The position numbers and the translations under genes were made by a program. A model generated the notes under the pieces. The model saw nothing but the letters and a program-made list of their open reading frames with translations, ran no database searches and was not told the origin of the DNA. Of a stretch of DNA of 26,203 nt, positions 7,016 through 14,844 are shown piece by piece. Positions within the stretch are counted from its first letter, which is position 1, and every line of letters starts with the position of its first letter. Source of the stretch: JBBAAW01 sp041658075 (GTDB lineage: Bacteria > Patescibacteriota > WWE3 > UBA101185 > UBA10185); NCBI GenBank assembly GCA_041658075.1, contig JBBAAW010000011.1, positions 1 through 26,203 on the forward strand, read 5' to 3'.

Positions 7016-7029
7016 AATTCGTACGAATT
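7016..7029. repeat. Perfect 14-bp palindrome
   Basis: AATTCGTACGAATT between the pilin stop and its terminator hairpin. No function is evident; it could form a second small hairpin in the pilin 3' UTR. Confidence 0.4.
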
Positions 7030-7035
7030 GTATTT

Positions 7036-7497
7036 TTACCTCAAGACGCTAATTAATAGAATACCCAACTCCGTGGCAGGAGCGGTAACCGTAATTCTGC
7101 TATCCGTAGCGCTTTGGGATACTTGATAGTTTGTGTCCCAAGGAGTGGTAGCACAATTGCTCACCGGAGCACCGTTACTAGTTAATGGATCTACCGGCAA
7201 AGCGGCGATATAGGTAGGAACAAGTGCAGTACACAAAGCACCAAACGCCGTGCTATTTACGACAGCAGGCGTATTCGGTATAGCTAAGAGAAGAATATTC
7301 CCCTTGTTGTCAGCGCTATATTGATGGATAGCGTTCAACAAAGCGTTGACATCGCTGGCTCTTTTAGCGTTGTTCGCCTGGCTAAACTGTCTGGCTGGGT
7401 TAATGGCAATCAAAACAATAGCCAACAAAACCGCTAAGATACCTATAACAACCAAAAGTTCAATAAGAGTAAAACCCGCTTGTTTTCTTTTTATCAT
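7036..7497 (-). CDS. Major type IV pilin (prepilin)
   Basis: A 153-residue prepilin. A short basic leader (MIKRKQAG) precedes the prepilin-peptidase site G-FTLIELLVVIGILAVLLA, with Glu at mature position 5 and the hydrophobic alpha1 helix. The C-terminal part has two cysteines (GALC and VSNC), likely a disulfide-closed D-region as in other pilins. A strong SD (AGGGGGTGG, 6 nt before ATG), the separation of 90 nt from the minor-pilin chain and its own terminator all suggest it is the abundant subunit. The prepilin peptidase is not in the window. Confidence 0.92.
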   Translation of the reverse strand: MIKRKQAGFTLIELLVVIGILAVLLAIVLIAINPARQFSQANNAKRASDVNALLNAIHQYSADNKGNILLLAIPNTPAVVNSTAFGALCTALVPTYIAALPVDPLTSNGAPVSNCATTPWDTNYQVSQSATDSRITVTAPATELGILLISVLR

Positions 7498-7516
7498 ATT
7501 TCCACCCCCTTTCTAA

Positions 7517-7543
7517 GCCCAATCTTTTTTATCAATTTTGGGC
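7517..7543. repeat. Inverted repeat in the pilin leader
   Basis: GCCCAA (7517-7522) and TTGGGC (7538-7543) pair across a 15-nt AT-rich loop, just upstream of the pilin SD on the minus strand. It would form a hairpin in the mRNA leader or act as an operator. Confidence 0.45.
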
Positions 7544-7587
7544 AGTAACATAATTTCCTTTATTATTAATCAAAGGATCCCAACATG

Positions 7588-8280
7588 TCAACTTTTTTTA
7601 ATTAGACCAAAATATATCGCCACCGCTAGTACAACAAGCAAAACTCCAAATAACCCCATCATAATTTTTAGATTTCTAGTATCTTTAGGACTGTTTCTAG
7701 CAATAAACGACTCCGGTGCAAACCGCCTTTCAAAGTCGCTTAAAAAGTTGAACTTCTTATAGTCATCCAGATTTTTAATAAGATGGTCTACCTTAATTTC
7801 TTCCGGTGACTTAACATTTAAAAGCGATGTGGGGAGAAGCGCCAAAACTCTAAAGTAGCGCTTTTCCAAAAAATCCAAAAGCAAATCATAATAATCACGA
7901 CCCAAAGCCACAACCCGCTTGGAGGCACCGTCCGACAAAACCCGGCTAACCACTTGCTCCAAAGGAACTGTACCCAAATATGTTTCTATCTCCTTATCAG
8001 CAGAATCGTCGCCTGCCAAACTTTGAGCGGCGTGTTCAAAATAAACATTTTCACTAAGAACTAAAATAACATCGCAGGAAGGTATTTTGTTATTATCCAT
8101 CCAAAAAGCCAGCGACAGAATAAACTTTTCTTGGGAAACAATCTCCATGTCTTTTATTACATCGGGTTCAAGCGTTAGTACCAAGGGTTTTTGACCGCTT
8201 TTAGAATAAAACGAGATAGTGTTCTTGTCCACATACAAAATACTTTTTTGTCTTGACGACTTACTAAAGGGCAGTTTCAT
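7588..8280 (-). CDS. Tail-anchored protein of the T4P locus, possibly PilM/GspL-like
   Basis: A 230-residue protein with a soluble N-terminal part of about 200 residues and one hydrophobic segment at about 207-226, ending in KKS. This is tail-anchored topology facing the cytoplasm. Strands such as ILYVDKNTISFYS (residues 14-26) and CDVILVLSENVYF (about 69-81) recall the start and middle of the actin-like PilM/GspL platform proteins, but the glycine-rich nucleotide motifs are not evident. If so, it would be a reduced assembly-platform component combining the PilM role with a membrane anchor. It overlaps the upstream minor pilin gene by 4 nt (ATGA), so it belongs to the same operon. Membership in the pilus system is inferred from context. 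Confidence 0.7.
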   Translation of the reverse strand: MKLPFSKSSRQKSILYVDKNTISFYSKSGQKPLVLTLEPDVIKDMEIVSQEKFILSLAFWMDNNKIPSCDVILVLSENVYFEHAAQSLAGDDSADKEIETYLGTVPLEQVVSRVLSDGASKRVVALGRDYYDLLLDFLEKRYFRVLALLPTSLLNVKSPEEIKVDHLIKNLDDYKKFNFLSDFERRFAPESFIARNSPKDTRNLKIMMGLFGVLLVVLAVAIYFGLIKKS

Positions 8281-8657
8281 ATTATCTGCTTCCAGCTTAC
8301 CAGAGTGACCTTGTTATTTGCAAGGCTTACTTGAGCTAACACTTTTTTGGTAAAACCGTTATAGGTAGCCGTGGAGGTTATAGTGCGATCATCCCCGGTT
8401 CCTGTGACCACAATGCCGATTACTGAATCCGTGGATATTGGTAGACTTCCGTCAGTATAGCTTGGGTCTCTTATAAGTCGTAAAATTGCTTCTTCTGCTC
8501 CCGCTTCCGCGTAATTTGAAGCTTGCTCGCTTTGAGCAAGTTTTGCGGTGTTTTGTATATTTATAATAGTAAGGGTTGCTGAAAGGGCAATAACACTTAA
8601 CCCAAAAGCCATAAAAACCAAGACGGAGGTTAGAATTTGTCCGGCATCTTTTCTCAT
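8277..8657 (-). CDS. Minor pilin-like membrane protein (PilX/GspK-like N-terminus)
   Basis: A 126-residue protein. A hydrophobic segment GQILTSVLVFMAFGLSVIA at residues 6-24 follows a short charged N-terminus (MRKDA). The E-A-G-A-E-E-A-I-L-R element near residue 52 is typical of PilX/GspK-like proteins, whose N-terminal helix carries a similar sequence. There is no canonical G-F-T-L-I-E cleavage motif. A small beta-rich C-terminal part follows. It overlaps both neighbours by 4 nt (ATGA at 8654-8657 and 8277-8280), so translation is probably coupled. It likely contributes to the pilus tip or priming complex. Confidence 0.7.
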   Translation of the reverse strand: MRKDAGQILTSVLVFMAFGLSVIALSATLTIINIQNTAKLAQSEQASNYAEAGAEEAILRLIRDPSYTDGSLPISTDSVIGIVVTGTGDDRTITSTATYNGFTKKVLAQVSLANNKVTLVSWKQII

Positions 8658-9145
8658 CTTAACCCTCCTGCTCCCACAAAGTTTTGACTCTCGTATTGCG
8701 CGGTGTTGCTAACGCCGGAGGATGCTGTAAATGATATAGATACAACGGGTTTGCCCGCCACGTTTCCTTGTCTACTAAATACTAAGTCCGTTATTTTGGT
8801 ATCTAGGTTTGACATTAAATAGTCGCCTGTACCATCGTTAAGATATAATTTTTCACCATTTACATAATAATGGAACTGACTACCGCCATTGACGGTTGTA
8901 AGCTCACTAGAGGTGTCGCCCAAATTTGCCGGCGTGGTTATTGAATCCGCGTTATTTACGGTGTACCTTAGTCGCGCCGTAATATATCTTCCGTCCGTTT
9001 GTACCATCGAATAGTTTTGTGTTTCCACACTCTCGTTTAAAATACTCACAAAAAGTTCGCTTAAAATCACAAGCATGATTGTTGCAAGTCCAAGATAAAT
9101 TAACAGTTCTACTAGTGTAACTCCTTTTTTGTTTAGTGTTGTCAT
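8654..9145 (-). CDS. Type IV minor pilin / pseudopilin (PilW/GspJ-like)
   Basis: A 163-residue prepilin-like protein with leader MTTLNKKG, cleavage G-VTLVELLIYLGLATIMLV and Glu at mature position 5. The order of the neighbours (GspH-like, GspI-like fusion, this one, PilX/GspK-like) matches the H-I-J-K order of pseudopilins, which is the basis for calling it J/PilW-like. The C-terminal domain is beta-rich (FHYYVNGEKLYLNDGTGDYL). ATGA overlaps at both ends (9142-9145, 8654-8657) place it in the middle of a tight operon. Confidence 0.85.
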   Translation of the reverse strand: MTTLNKKGVTLVELLIYLGLATIMLVILSELFVSILNESVETQNYSMVQTDGRYITARLRYTVNNADSITTPANLGDTSSELTTVNGGSQFHYYVNGEKLYLNDGTGDYLMSNLDTKITDLVFSRQGNVAGKPVVSISFTASSGVSNTAQYESQNFVGAGGLR

Positions 9146-11100
9146 GGCGAATAATTAATCTTTATACTATTAAAAACCGGTGTTTTATCTTTATCATTAG
9201 TTTTTAGAAATATTTTGTAGCTAAAGCATCTGGCGGGATTTTGACTGGGGGAGGGTAGATTGGCAAAAGGTATCGCACCTTCTGTTTCGTAAAAAGTTCC
9301 CGAAGTTCCATCTGCTCCGTAATAAGCGGGTGTTATATCACCACAGCCTTGAGAACCATCCCCATAGGTGGAAACCTGATATTTTAATTCCGTATCGTCG
9401 GGAATGGTAACATCGGCAGTAACGCGGTTAAACATGGCCGTTTTTCCCTCACCTACATCAAAAACCTCCGATTCAAAACTTCCTTCTGTGGCATACTGAC
9501 CGCCGGGCCCTCCCTCAATAATTTTTAATTCCTTTCCTGCATCTTTTGCAACAATATAAGCATAGGCATCCCCATCTTGTTCAAGAACCGTAGATACGCC
9601 GTTTATATCGTAAAGAAAATCCAACTCCCCGCAACTTTTAGGATGGGCTTCGTCGCTGATGTCGATAACTTGGTACTCTTTACCTCCCGAACCAACTAGA
9701 ATTGCCTTGTTTCCGGTTCCCACGGCAACGCCCCTTGGGTCCATTCCATTGGCATCGTAAGAACCAACAGAACTACGAAAACCGGATTTGCTGGAAGTAT
9801 TAATAATAAAAAACTCTGGCTTTGAACTATCTTTGTTGGTTGCAATATAGGCTCTGGTTCCTGTGGGATTAACATAAACCTCCTTGCCACCCCCTGAATT
9901 TACATCTGCACCACCAATCCAAGACATGTGGTTGGGGTCACTTATATTAGCAATAGAAAGCTCCAACAGTGCATAGCCATCTATAGCTATATACGCATAA
10001 TTACCGACTATATAGAGTTTCCTTGCCGTACCGAAAAGACTTATGGTTACACCGCCATCATCTAAAATGGGTCTGGACCCTGTTTTGGACGATAAATCAA
10101 AACTGTAAAGTTTGTTGCCGCTTGTTACATACCCTACAATACCTTGAACAAAGACACCCATAGCGTCGGCATTACCCGGAGCATCAAAATAACCAACCTC
10201 TGTATTGGGGTTAGTGCTCGTATCGATAATTACTACTTCCCTGCTATTAGTATCGGTTGCTAAATACGCGTAATTACCCTCACCAAAGATTGCATTGGTT
10301 TTATAACCGTCAAACGATCCTTCTATCTGCGTGGTGGGTGGGTTGGTGTCGTTAATCTTTACATTTACAAAGGATTTTCCCGAAGAGTTTTCTCCTGTCC
10401 CCGCGTAAACCCTTCCTTCTCTTGCCCAAACTGCTGCGGCACTACCATTGCTTTCTAGAGATACTTCTGTATAAGGGATTTGTGTAGGCTTACACCAGTT
10501 TCCATAACCGCCGGCACCAAGAATTATCTCGCCCCCATCGTCGTTCTGAATTGCTGTACCGGTAAATACACCATCCTCAAAATCGCTTTCTAAAGTCTGC
10601 TCTTTAAAGTCATTTTTCTCGTAACGGCTAAGATATTGTGTGGAAGAAACGCTTTGAGTCACCAGAGTTCCCCAGGACACAGTTATCGTGGCTTTTTTTG
10701 AGGCTGGGTCAACTATATCGCCTGCGGGTACAACATTGCCAAAAGGATCTGTGGAGCTTCTTAAAATGTCTGCGATAACTATCTGAGTTCTAAATCCATT
10801 GATCTCCGGTCCCTGGTTTGGGAGCAGTTCCCATGTGGACCCGTTTAAATTAGGATGAAACATTCCATTAATAGAAACTAAAGCCCAATCCCGCTCCCGC
10901 ACACTTCTTAAAGCCTCTACTGCCTGATCCAAATATCCCTTTGCAACCAAGGCCTGCTTTTGGGCGACTTTTCCGTCACGAACGGATATAAACCCTCCAA
11001 GCACTGCCGTGGCAATAACCACAAACAAAGACATGGCCAAAAGAACTTCTACTAAAATGTGTCCTTCGTGTTTATTAACACAACTAGATTTTGTTGACAT
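9142..11100 (-). CDS. Pilin-like N-terminus fused to a large predicted beta-propeller (LVIVD-type repeats)
   Basis: A 652-residue protein. Residues 1-35 form a type III signal-like prepilin N-terminus: EGHILVEVLLAMSLFVVIA with Glu at the fifth position after Gly13, similar to GspI/PilV. A helical and small beta region runs to about 190. Residues about 210-535 contain at least five imperfect repeats with the pattern Y-A-Y-[LI]-A-x(n)-[VF]-x-I-I-[DN]-T/I-S, for example NYAYLATD...VVIIDTS, RAYIATN...FFIINTS and KAILVGS...YQVIDIS. This is typical of LVIVD or related beta-propellers. A C-terminal beta domain (about 545-652) ends the protein. A propeller displayed by a minor pilin would sit at the fibre tip, suggesting adhesion or substrate binding. 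It overlaps the upstream gene by 17 nt and the downstream gene by 4 nt. Confidence 0.85.
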   Translation of the reverse strand: MSTKSSCVNKHEGHILVEVLLAMSLFVVIATAVLGGFISVRDGKVAQKQALVAKGYLDQAVEALRSVRERDWALVSINGMFHPNLNGSTWELLPNQGPEINGFRTQIVIADILRSSTDPFGNVVPAGDIVDPASKKATITVSWGTLVTQSVSSTQYLSRYEKNDFKEQTLESDFEDGVFTGTAIQNDDGGEIILGAGGYGNWCKPTQIPYTEVSLESNGSAAAVWAREGRVYAGTGENSSGKSFVNVKINDTNPPTTQIEGSFDGYKTNAIFGEGNYAYLATDTNSREVVIIDTSTNPNTEVGYFDAPGNADAMGVFVQGIVGYVTSGNKLYSFDLSSKTGSRPILDDGGVTISLFGTARKLYIVGNYAYIAIDGYALLELSIANISDPNHMSWIGGADVNSGGGKEVYVNPTGTRAYIATNKDSSKPEFFIINTSSKSGFRSSVGSYDANGMDPRGVAVGTGNKAILVGSGGKEYQVIDISDEAHPKSCGELDFLYDINGVSTVLEQDGDAYAYIVAKDAGKELKIIEGGPGGQYATEGSFESEVFDVGEGKTAMFNRVTADVTIPDDTELKYQVSTYGDGSQGCGDITPAYYGADGTSGTFYETEGAIPFANLPSPSQNPARCFSYKIFLKTNDKDKTPVFNSIKINYSP

Positions 11101-11602
11101 AGAACACGTTCCCCAATTTATTAAATTTTATTGTAACGCTTTTAAAATTAACAGCGGTAAATGTTACTTGATTTGTTGCCTCGTTATAATCTTTTATCTC
11201 GCCGCTAAGAGCAGAAAATGTAATGACGGAATTTAAGAAACCGGTACTAACAATAATGTTTTGAGGGTACTTAACCGTGTAATTTCCGGGCGCGCCTTCC
11301 ACATAAATCTGGCCTTTAAACAGGGTATAATTATCGGCGTTTATCTTAATACTGTAATCAGACAAAGATGCTCCGGCAGACTCCCCTAACATGGCAGAAT
11401 TCTGCTGGGCTTTAGCGTCGGCAATAAAACTTTGAGTGATCTCGTTAAGACCGGAATTTGGAATAATGTTTAAAAGGTTGATTCCCGCAAAGGCAAAAAT
11501 AGTCAAAATTATTGACACTGAAACAAGAAGTTCCGGTATGGTAAAGCCCTTGTTGGATTCAACTTCGTTGTGTTCAACTACGTTGTTAAAAATGAAAATC
11601 AT
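11084..11602 (-). CDS. Minor pilin (FimT/GspH-like)
   Basis: A 172-residue prepilin-like protein with an unusually long leader of about 19 residues before the cleavage motif G-FTIPELLVSVSIILTIFA (Glu at position 5, Pro at position 4). The mature part is beta-rich with alternating hydrophobics, as in GspH/FimT. It is the first gene of the minor-pilin chain and is divergent from the response regulator at 11627. A TGA-TATATA sequence just upstream of its ATG may be its promoter. No SD is visible. Confidence 0.82.
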   Translation of the reverse strand: MIFIFNNVVEHNEVESNKGFTIPELLVSVSIILTIFAFAGINLLNIIPNSGLNEITQSFIADAKAQQNSAMLGESAGASLSDYSIKINADNYTLFKGQIYVEGAPGNYTVKYPQNIIVSTGFLNSVITFSALSGEIKDYNEATNQVTFTAVNFKSVTIKFNKLGNVFYVNKI

Positions 11603-11611
11603 TGGTACTAT
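11583..11611 (+). promoter_or_regulatory. Promoter of the response regulator gene
   Basis: -35 TTGTTA (11583-11588), 17-nt spacer, -10 TACTAT (11606-11611). The predicted start leaves a leader of roughly 9 nt before ATG 11627, with no SD. The -35 lies inside the start of the divergent pilin gene, so the two promoters overlap. Confidence 0.55.
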
Positions 11612-11626
11612 ATATCATACACTTTT

Positions 11627-11995
11627 ATGATTAAAAAAAGCGTTCTAATAATTGAGGATGAAAAAGATATTTTGGATCTGTATAAAGAGTATCTAACGAG
11701 TGTGGGTTTTGAAGTAGATACGGCATCGGACGGAGAGGAGGGGCTTAAAAAAATTGTGGGAGGAAAAAGTGCCTTAGTACTTTTGGACATCATGATGCCA
11801 AAGTTGGACGGAATTGGTGTGCTTCAAAGTATTAAGGAGCAAGAGAGCAAACTTCCAACCACCATCATGTTAACCAACCTCTCACACGATCAAGCTTTAA
11901 AAGATGCCATTAATTTGGGCGCTAAGGATTTTATTATTAAATCAGAGACTACACCAGACCAGGTGGTGGAAAAAATCAATAAATACTTAAAATAG
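11627..11995 (+). CDS. Single-domain response regulator (CheY-like receiver)
   Basis: A 122-residue lone receiver domain. The acidic pair is in LIIEDEKD near residues 9-12, the phosphoacceptor Asp in VLLDIMMPK near residue 54, the switch Thr in IMLTN near 83, and the invariant Lys in FIIKSE near 105. No output domain follows, so it should act by protein contact, like CheY or PilG/PilH. The frame is open upstream to 11570, but homology to receivers begins at MIKKSVLIIEDE, so 11627 is the start. It is the only plus-strand gene inside the T4P locus, divergent from the minor-pilin chain and convergent with pilC. No histidine kinase is in the window. Control of pilus function is inferred from position. 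Confidence 0.92.
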   Translation: MIKKSVLIIEDEKDILDLYKEYLTSVGFEVDTASDGEEGLKKIVGGKSALVLLDIMMPKLDGIGVLQSIKEQESKLPTTIMLTNLSHDQALKDAINLGAKDFIIKSETTPDQVVEKINKYLK

Positions 11996-12011
11996 CCCCA
12001 TCGTCACTGTG

Positions 12012-13064
12012 CTATCTATTGCTTACCTGACCAATCATACTGTACATAGGAGAAATAATCGACATCATAATCCCGCCCACCAAAACCCCTACAAGAACAA
12101 GCATGATTGGCTCTAAAAGTGTAGTGAGGGTTTTTAGATTCTTGGACACTTCGTAATCCATATATTCCGTAACATCGTTCATAGCTTTATCCAAGCTTCC
12201 GCTGGACTCTCCAAGCTCTATTAGTTTAATTACGAGTGTGGGCATTACACCTTTCTTAGCTCTAAGCCCAGAACTAAACTCTTTTCCCGCATACACCATT
12301 TTTTTGGAATTTTCCAGAAGACTTCTAAGGTCGCGTCTAGTTACTACGTCCACAGAAAGTTCAAGCGCATTTACAATAGGGATTCCGGAGTTTAAAAGCA
12401 AACCGAGGCTCCTCGAGAACCTAACAATGTCAACCTTTTTATAAAGCATGGACGCGAGGGGAAGCTTGGCCAAGATACTAAAAAGAAACCGTCTTTTTTT
12501 TGTGTAAAAAAGATAAAGAATCAACATAAAAAGCGCTAACCCAACACCAACATAAACGGTATTTTTTATTACAAAAGCAGAAACAAACATAAGAATTTTG
12601 GTAGGCAGGGGAATGTTAACATGCAGCCTGGAAAAGACCTGGGTAATTTTTGGCATTACTACAAAAAGCATTACCCCCATAACCACCACAAAGACTCCAA
12701 AAACGAACATTGGGTACATAAGGGCAGACTTTACCTTGTCGGAAAACTCGTTTTCAGCTTGCGTGTTCTTTTTTATGTCGGCCAGAGTAGTTTCCAAAGT
12801 CCCCGCCTCTTCCGACGCCCTAACCAAATTTATAACAACTTTATCAAACGACTCCGGAAACTTAGCAAGCGATATATAAATTCTCCTACCCGCCACAAGA
12901 TCTTCTCTAAGCACAGAAAGGACTTTTTTAACATTGCCTTTAGAGTCCTCAAGCAGGGACTCCACGCCGTTTAGAATAGGAATACCCGCCTTAAGCATGG
13001 TGTGCATGTTGCTTATAAATTCTATTTTTTCGTTTGAAGAAAGTCTTACAGACGATAAACGCAT
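12012..13064 (-). CDS. pilC: PilC/GspF inner-membrane platform protein
   Basis: A 350-residue protein with two repeated GspF domains: about 9-130 with F-I-S-N-M-H-T-M-L-K-A-G-I-P-I, and about 210-330 with F-S-R-S-L-G-L-L-L-N-S-G-I-P-I. Hydrophobic segments lie near 120-145, 160-190 and 320-345. It is slightly shorter at the N-terminus than typical PilC (about 400 residues). It couples the PilB ATPase to pilin extraction from the membrane. A modest SD (AAAGG) lies 6 nt before the ATG, and pilB ends 17 nt upstream. Its 3' end faces the response regulator with a 16-nt gap. Confidence 0.95.
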   Translation of the reverse strand: MRLSSVRLSSNEKIEFISNMHTMLKAGIPILNGVESLLEDSKGNVKKVLSVLREDLVAGRRIYISLAKFPESFDKVVINLVRASEEAGTLETTLADIKKNTQAENEFSDKVKSALMYPMFVFGVFVVVMGVMLFVVMPKITQVFSRLHVNIPLPTKILMFVSAFVIKNTVYVGVGLALFMLILYLFYTKKRRFLFSILAKLPLASMLYKKVDIVRFSRSLGLLLNSGIPIVNALELSVDVVTRRDLRSLLENSKKMVYAGKEFSSGLRAKKGVMPTLVIKLIELGESSGSLDKAMNDVTEYMDYEVSKNLKTLTTLLEPIMLVLVGVLVGGIMMSIISPMYSMIGQVSNR

Positions 13065-13081
13065 ATGTTGCCTTTCTAAGG

Positions 13082-14788
13082 CTAAACCTCCTCGGTTTTG
13101 ATAACCCGCAAAATTTCCTCTAAAGTCGTTAGACCCTTGGACATCTTGGCAACACCGTCGTCCAGCATGGAGGTCATACCCTCTTTTAACGCTATTGCCT
13201 CGATCCTGTCCGCGTCACCCCGCTCATTAATAATTTTTTTAATCTCATTGGAAACTTCCAGTACCTCATATATACCCACCCTTCCGTAATAACCGGTTCT
13301 TTGACAAAGCTTGCAGCCCGTACCTTTATATACCCTTACGCCTTTTCCTTCCCCTACGCCTGTATAATACCTATCCACAACTTCTGTAGGAAAGTGGTTA
13401 AGAAGATCCTTTTTAGGAATTACAAAAGATGTTTTGCAGTTGTCACAAATCTTTCTAACCAACCTTTGAGCTATAACTATATTTACCGTTGACGCCACCA
13501 GGAACGGCTCCACCTTCATATCAATGAGTCTTGGAATGGCGGTAGCAGCGTTATTGGTATGGAGCGTGGACATTACCAAATGCCCGGTTAAGGCCGCGTT
13601 TACAGCAATACCGGCGGTCTCGTTATCTCTAATTTCTCCTACAAAAACGTGATCGGGGTCCTGCCTTAGAATCGAACGGAGCCCGTTAGCAAAAGTTAGA
13701 TTGGTTTTTGTATTAACTTGTATCTGATTGGCGCCCTTTATTCTATATTCAACGGGATCCTCAATGGAGGTAATATTTTTGTCGCGACTGTTTAAAATTT
13801 TTAAAATAGCGTAAATTGTGGTAGTTTTACCACTCCCCGTAGGTCCAGTAGACAAGATCATTCCGTATGTTTTGCTAAAAGCTTTTTTGACCCTCATGAG
13901 GTCGGGCTCGCGCATGCCTAGGTTGGAAAGGGTGTAATTTTTGGCGTTGCTGGCCAGAATTCTAATAACAATTTTTTCCCCGTCTACAATAGGAATTATG
14001 GAGACGCGGAAATCTACATCCTCCTTATTTAAAACTTTGTGAATTTTCCCATCCTGCGCGGCTTGATGTTCGTCTGTTCTTAAACCCGACATAACCTTAA
14101 TTCTGGTAACAAGCCTGTCATGGATCGACTCGGGAATCTGAATCACATCGTGCAGAATCCCATCGATCCTAAATCTAACGAGAGACACGTTATCCTGCGG
14201 CTCTATATGAATGTCAGAAGCCTGTTGAACAAAGGCCGTTTCTACCATAGTATCAACAATTTTTTCCACCGGCGGATCCCTTTCCACGCCATACGGCGTG
14301 GTAATCTCTCCCTGCGCCAAGAGTTTTTCAATAATGTACTGTAGATTTTTGGCGTACATAAAAAGCGCATTTTCAAGATCTTTTGGGGTAGAAAAATGCA
14401 CTAACACGGGTTTACCTGTTTTTTTCTCTAAATTAATTTTAAGGTAGTCCACGCCCTGACTTGGGGCAGAGGTAGTAATTTTTATATTGTCGTTCGAACA
14501 ATTAAAGACTATAGCCTTGTTTTTTCTGGCCACCTCTTCTGGAAGCAAAAAAAGCGTTTCGTCGGGAACCTCTGTGTCGACCAAAGATACAAAGGGGAGT
14601 TTGTAATAACCGGCCATTAAAAGTCCTAAAGCAGGATCCTCCACGTAAGGCTTTTGGGAAAGCGCGGTATATAGGCTGATGTCTGAATTTTTGGCAAGTT
14701 CTTCGGCTAGAACAATCTTTTCTTTGGTGAGCGACTTTGAAGCAATAACAAGTTCTTTTAATTTAGAGTCATCTAACAATTGGGGCAT
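13082..14788 (-). CDS. pilB: PilB/GspE type IV pilus assembly ATPase
   Basis: A 568-residue, full-length extension ATPase. An N-terminal GspEII-like region (about 1-150) is followed by the N2 domain and the RecA-like domain. Walker A is GPTGSGKTTT near residue 316. The Asp box region carries DIHIEP near 199, Walker B is LRQDPDHVFVGEIRD near 378, the His box is STLHTNNAA near 408, and the zinc-binding CDNC ... CKLC pairs lie near 448 and 491. It powers pilus polymerisation with PilC. A TAATAT element ends exactly 6 nt before its ATG, predicting a leaderless pilB-pilC mRNA. No PilT retraction ATPase is present in this window. Confidence 0.96.
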   Translation of the reverse strand: MPQLLDDSKLKELVIASKSLTKEKIVLAEELAKNSDISLYTALSQKPYVEDPALGLLMAGYYKLPFVSLVDTEVPDETLFLLPEEVARKNKAIVFNCSNDNIKITTSAPSQGVDYLKINLEKKTGKPVLVHFSTPKDLENALFMYAKNLQYIIEKLLAQGEITTPYGVERDPPVEKIVDTMVETAFVQQASDIHIEPQDNVSLVRFRIDGILHDVIQIPESIHDRLVTRIKVMSGLRTDEHQAAQDGKIHKVLNKEDVDFRVSIIPIVDGEKIVIRILASNAKNYTLSNLGMREPDLMRVKKAFSKTYGMILSTGPTGSGKTTTIYAILKILNSRDKNITSIEDPVEYRIKGANQIQVNTKTNLTFANGLRSILRQDPDHVFVGEIRDNETAGIAVNAALTGHLVMSTLHTNNAATAIPRLIDMKVEPFLVASTVNIVIAQRLVRKICDNCKTSFVIPKKDLLNHFPTEVVDRYYTGVGEGKGVRVYKGTGCKLCQRTGYYGRVGIYEVLEVSNEIKKIINERGDADRIEAIALKEGMTSMLDDGVAKMSKGLTTLEEILRVIKTEEV

Positions 14789-14794
14789 AAAGAT

Positions 14795-14803
14795 ATATTA
14801 ACA
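14795..14803 (-). promoter_or_regulatory. Extended -10 promoter of pilB-pilC, predicted leaderless
   Basis: Minus strand TGT-TAATAT (hexamer 14795-14800), then six bases (ATCTTT) and ATG 14788. A weak -35-like TTCGCA lies 18 nt upstream. Confidence 0.55.
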
Positions 14804-14822
14804 CGATCGTCTGCCATTGCGA

Positions 14823-14840
14823 ATCCCGTCTAAACGGGAT
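14823..14840. repeat. Inverted repeat between pilB and the lipoprotein gene
   Basis: ATCCCGT-CTAA-ACGGGAT, a perfect 7-bp stem with a 4-nt loop, 4 nt after the stop of the lipoprotein gene. It lacks a U-tract on either strand. With its flanks (GCCATTGCGA and GATGACG) it resembles small dispersed intergenic repeats, but only one copy is seen here. Confidence 0.5.
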
Positions 14841-14844
14841 GACG

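Noticed and set aside
12621..12974. 117-residue plus-strand frame inside pilC
   Set aside because: pilC is clearly real on the other strand, and this frame has no start signal or conserved pattern.
13371..13379. DnaA-box-like CTATCCACA inside pilB
   Set aside because: A single one-mismatch copy inside coding sequence, far from the clusters; expected by chance.
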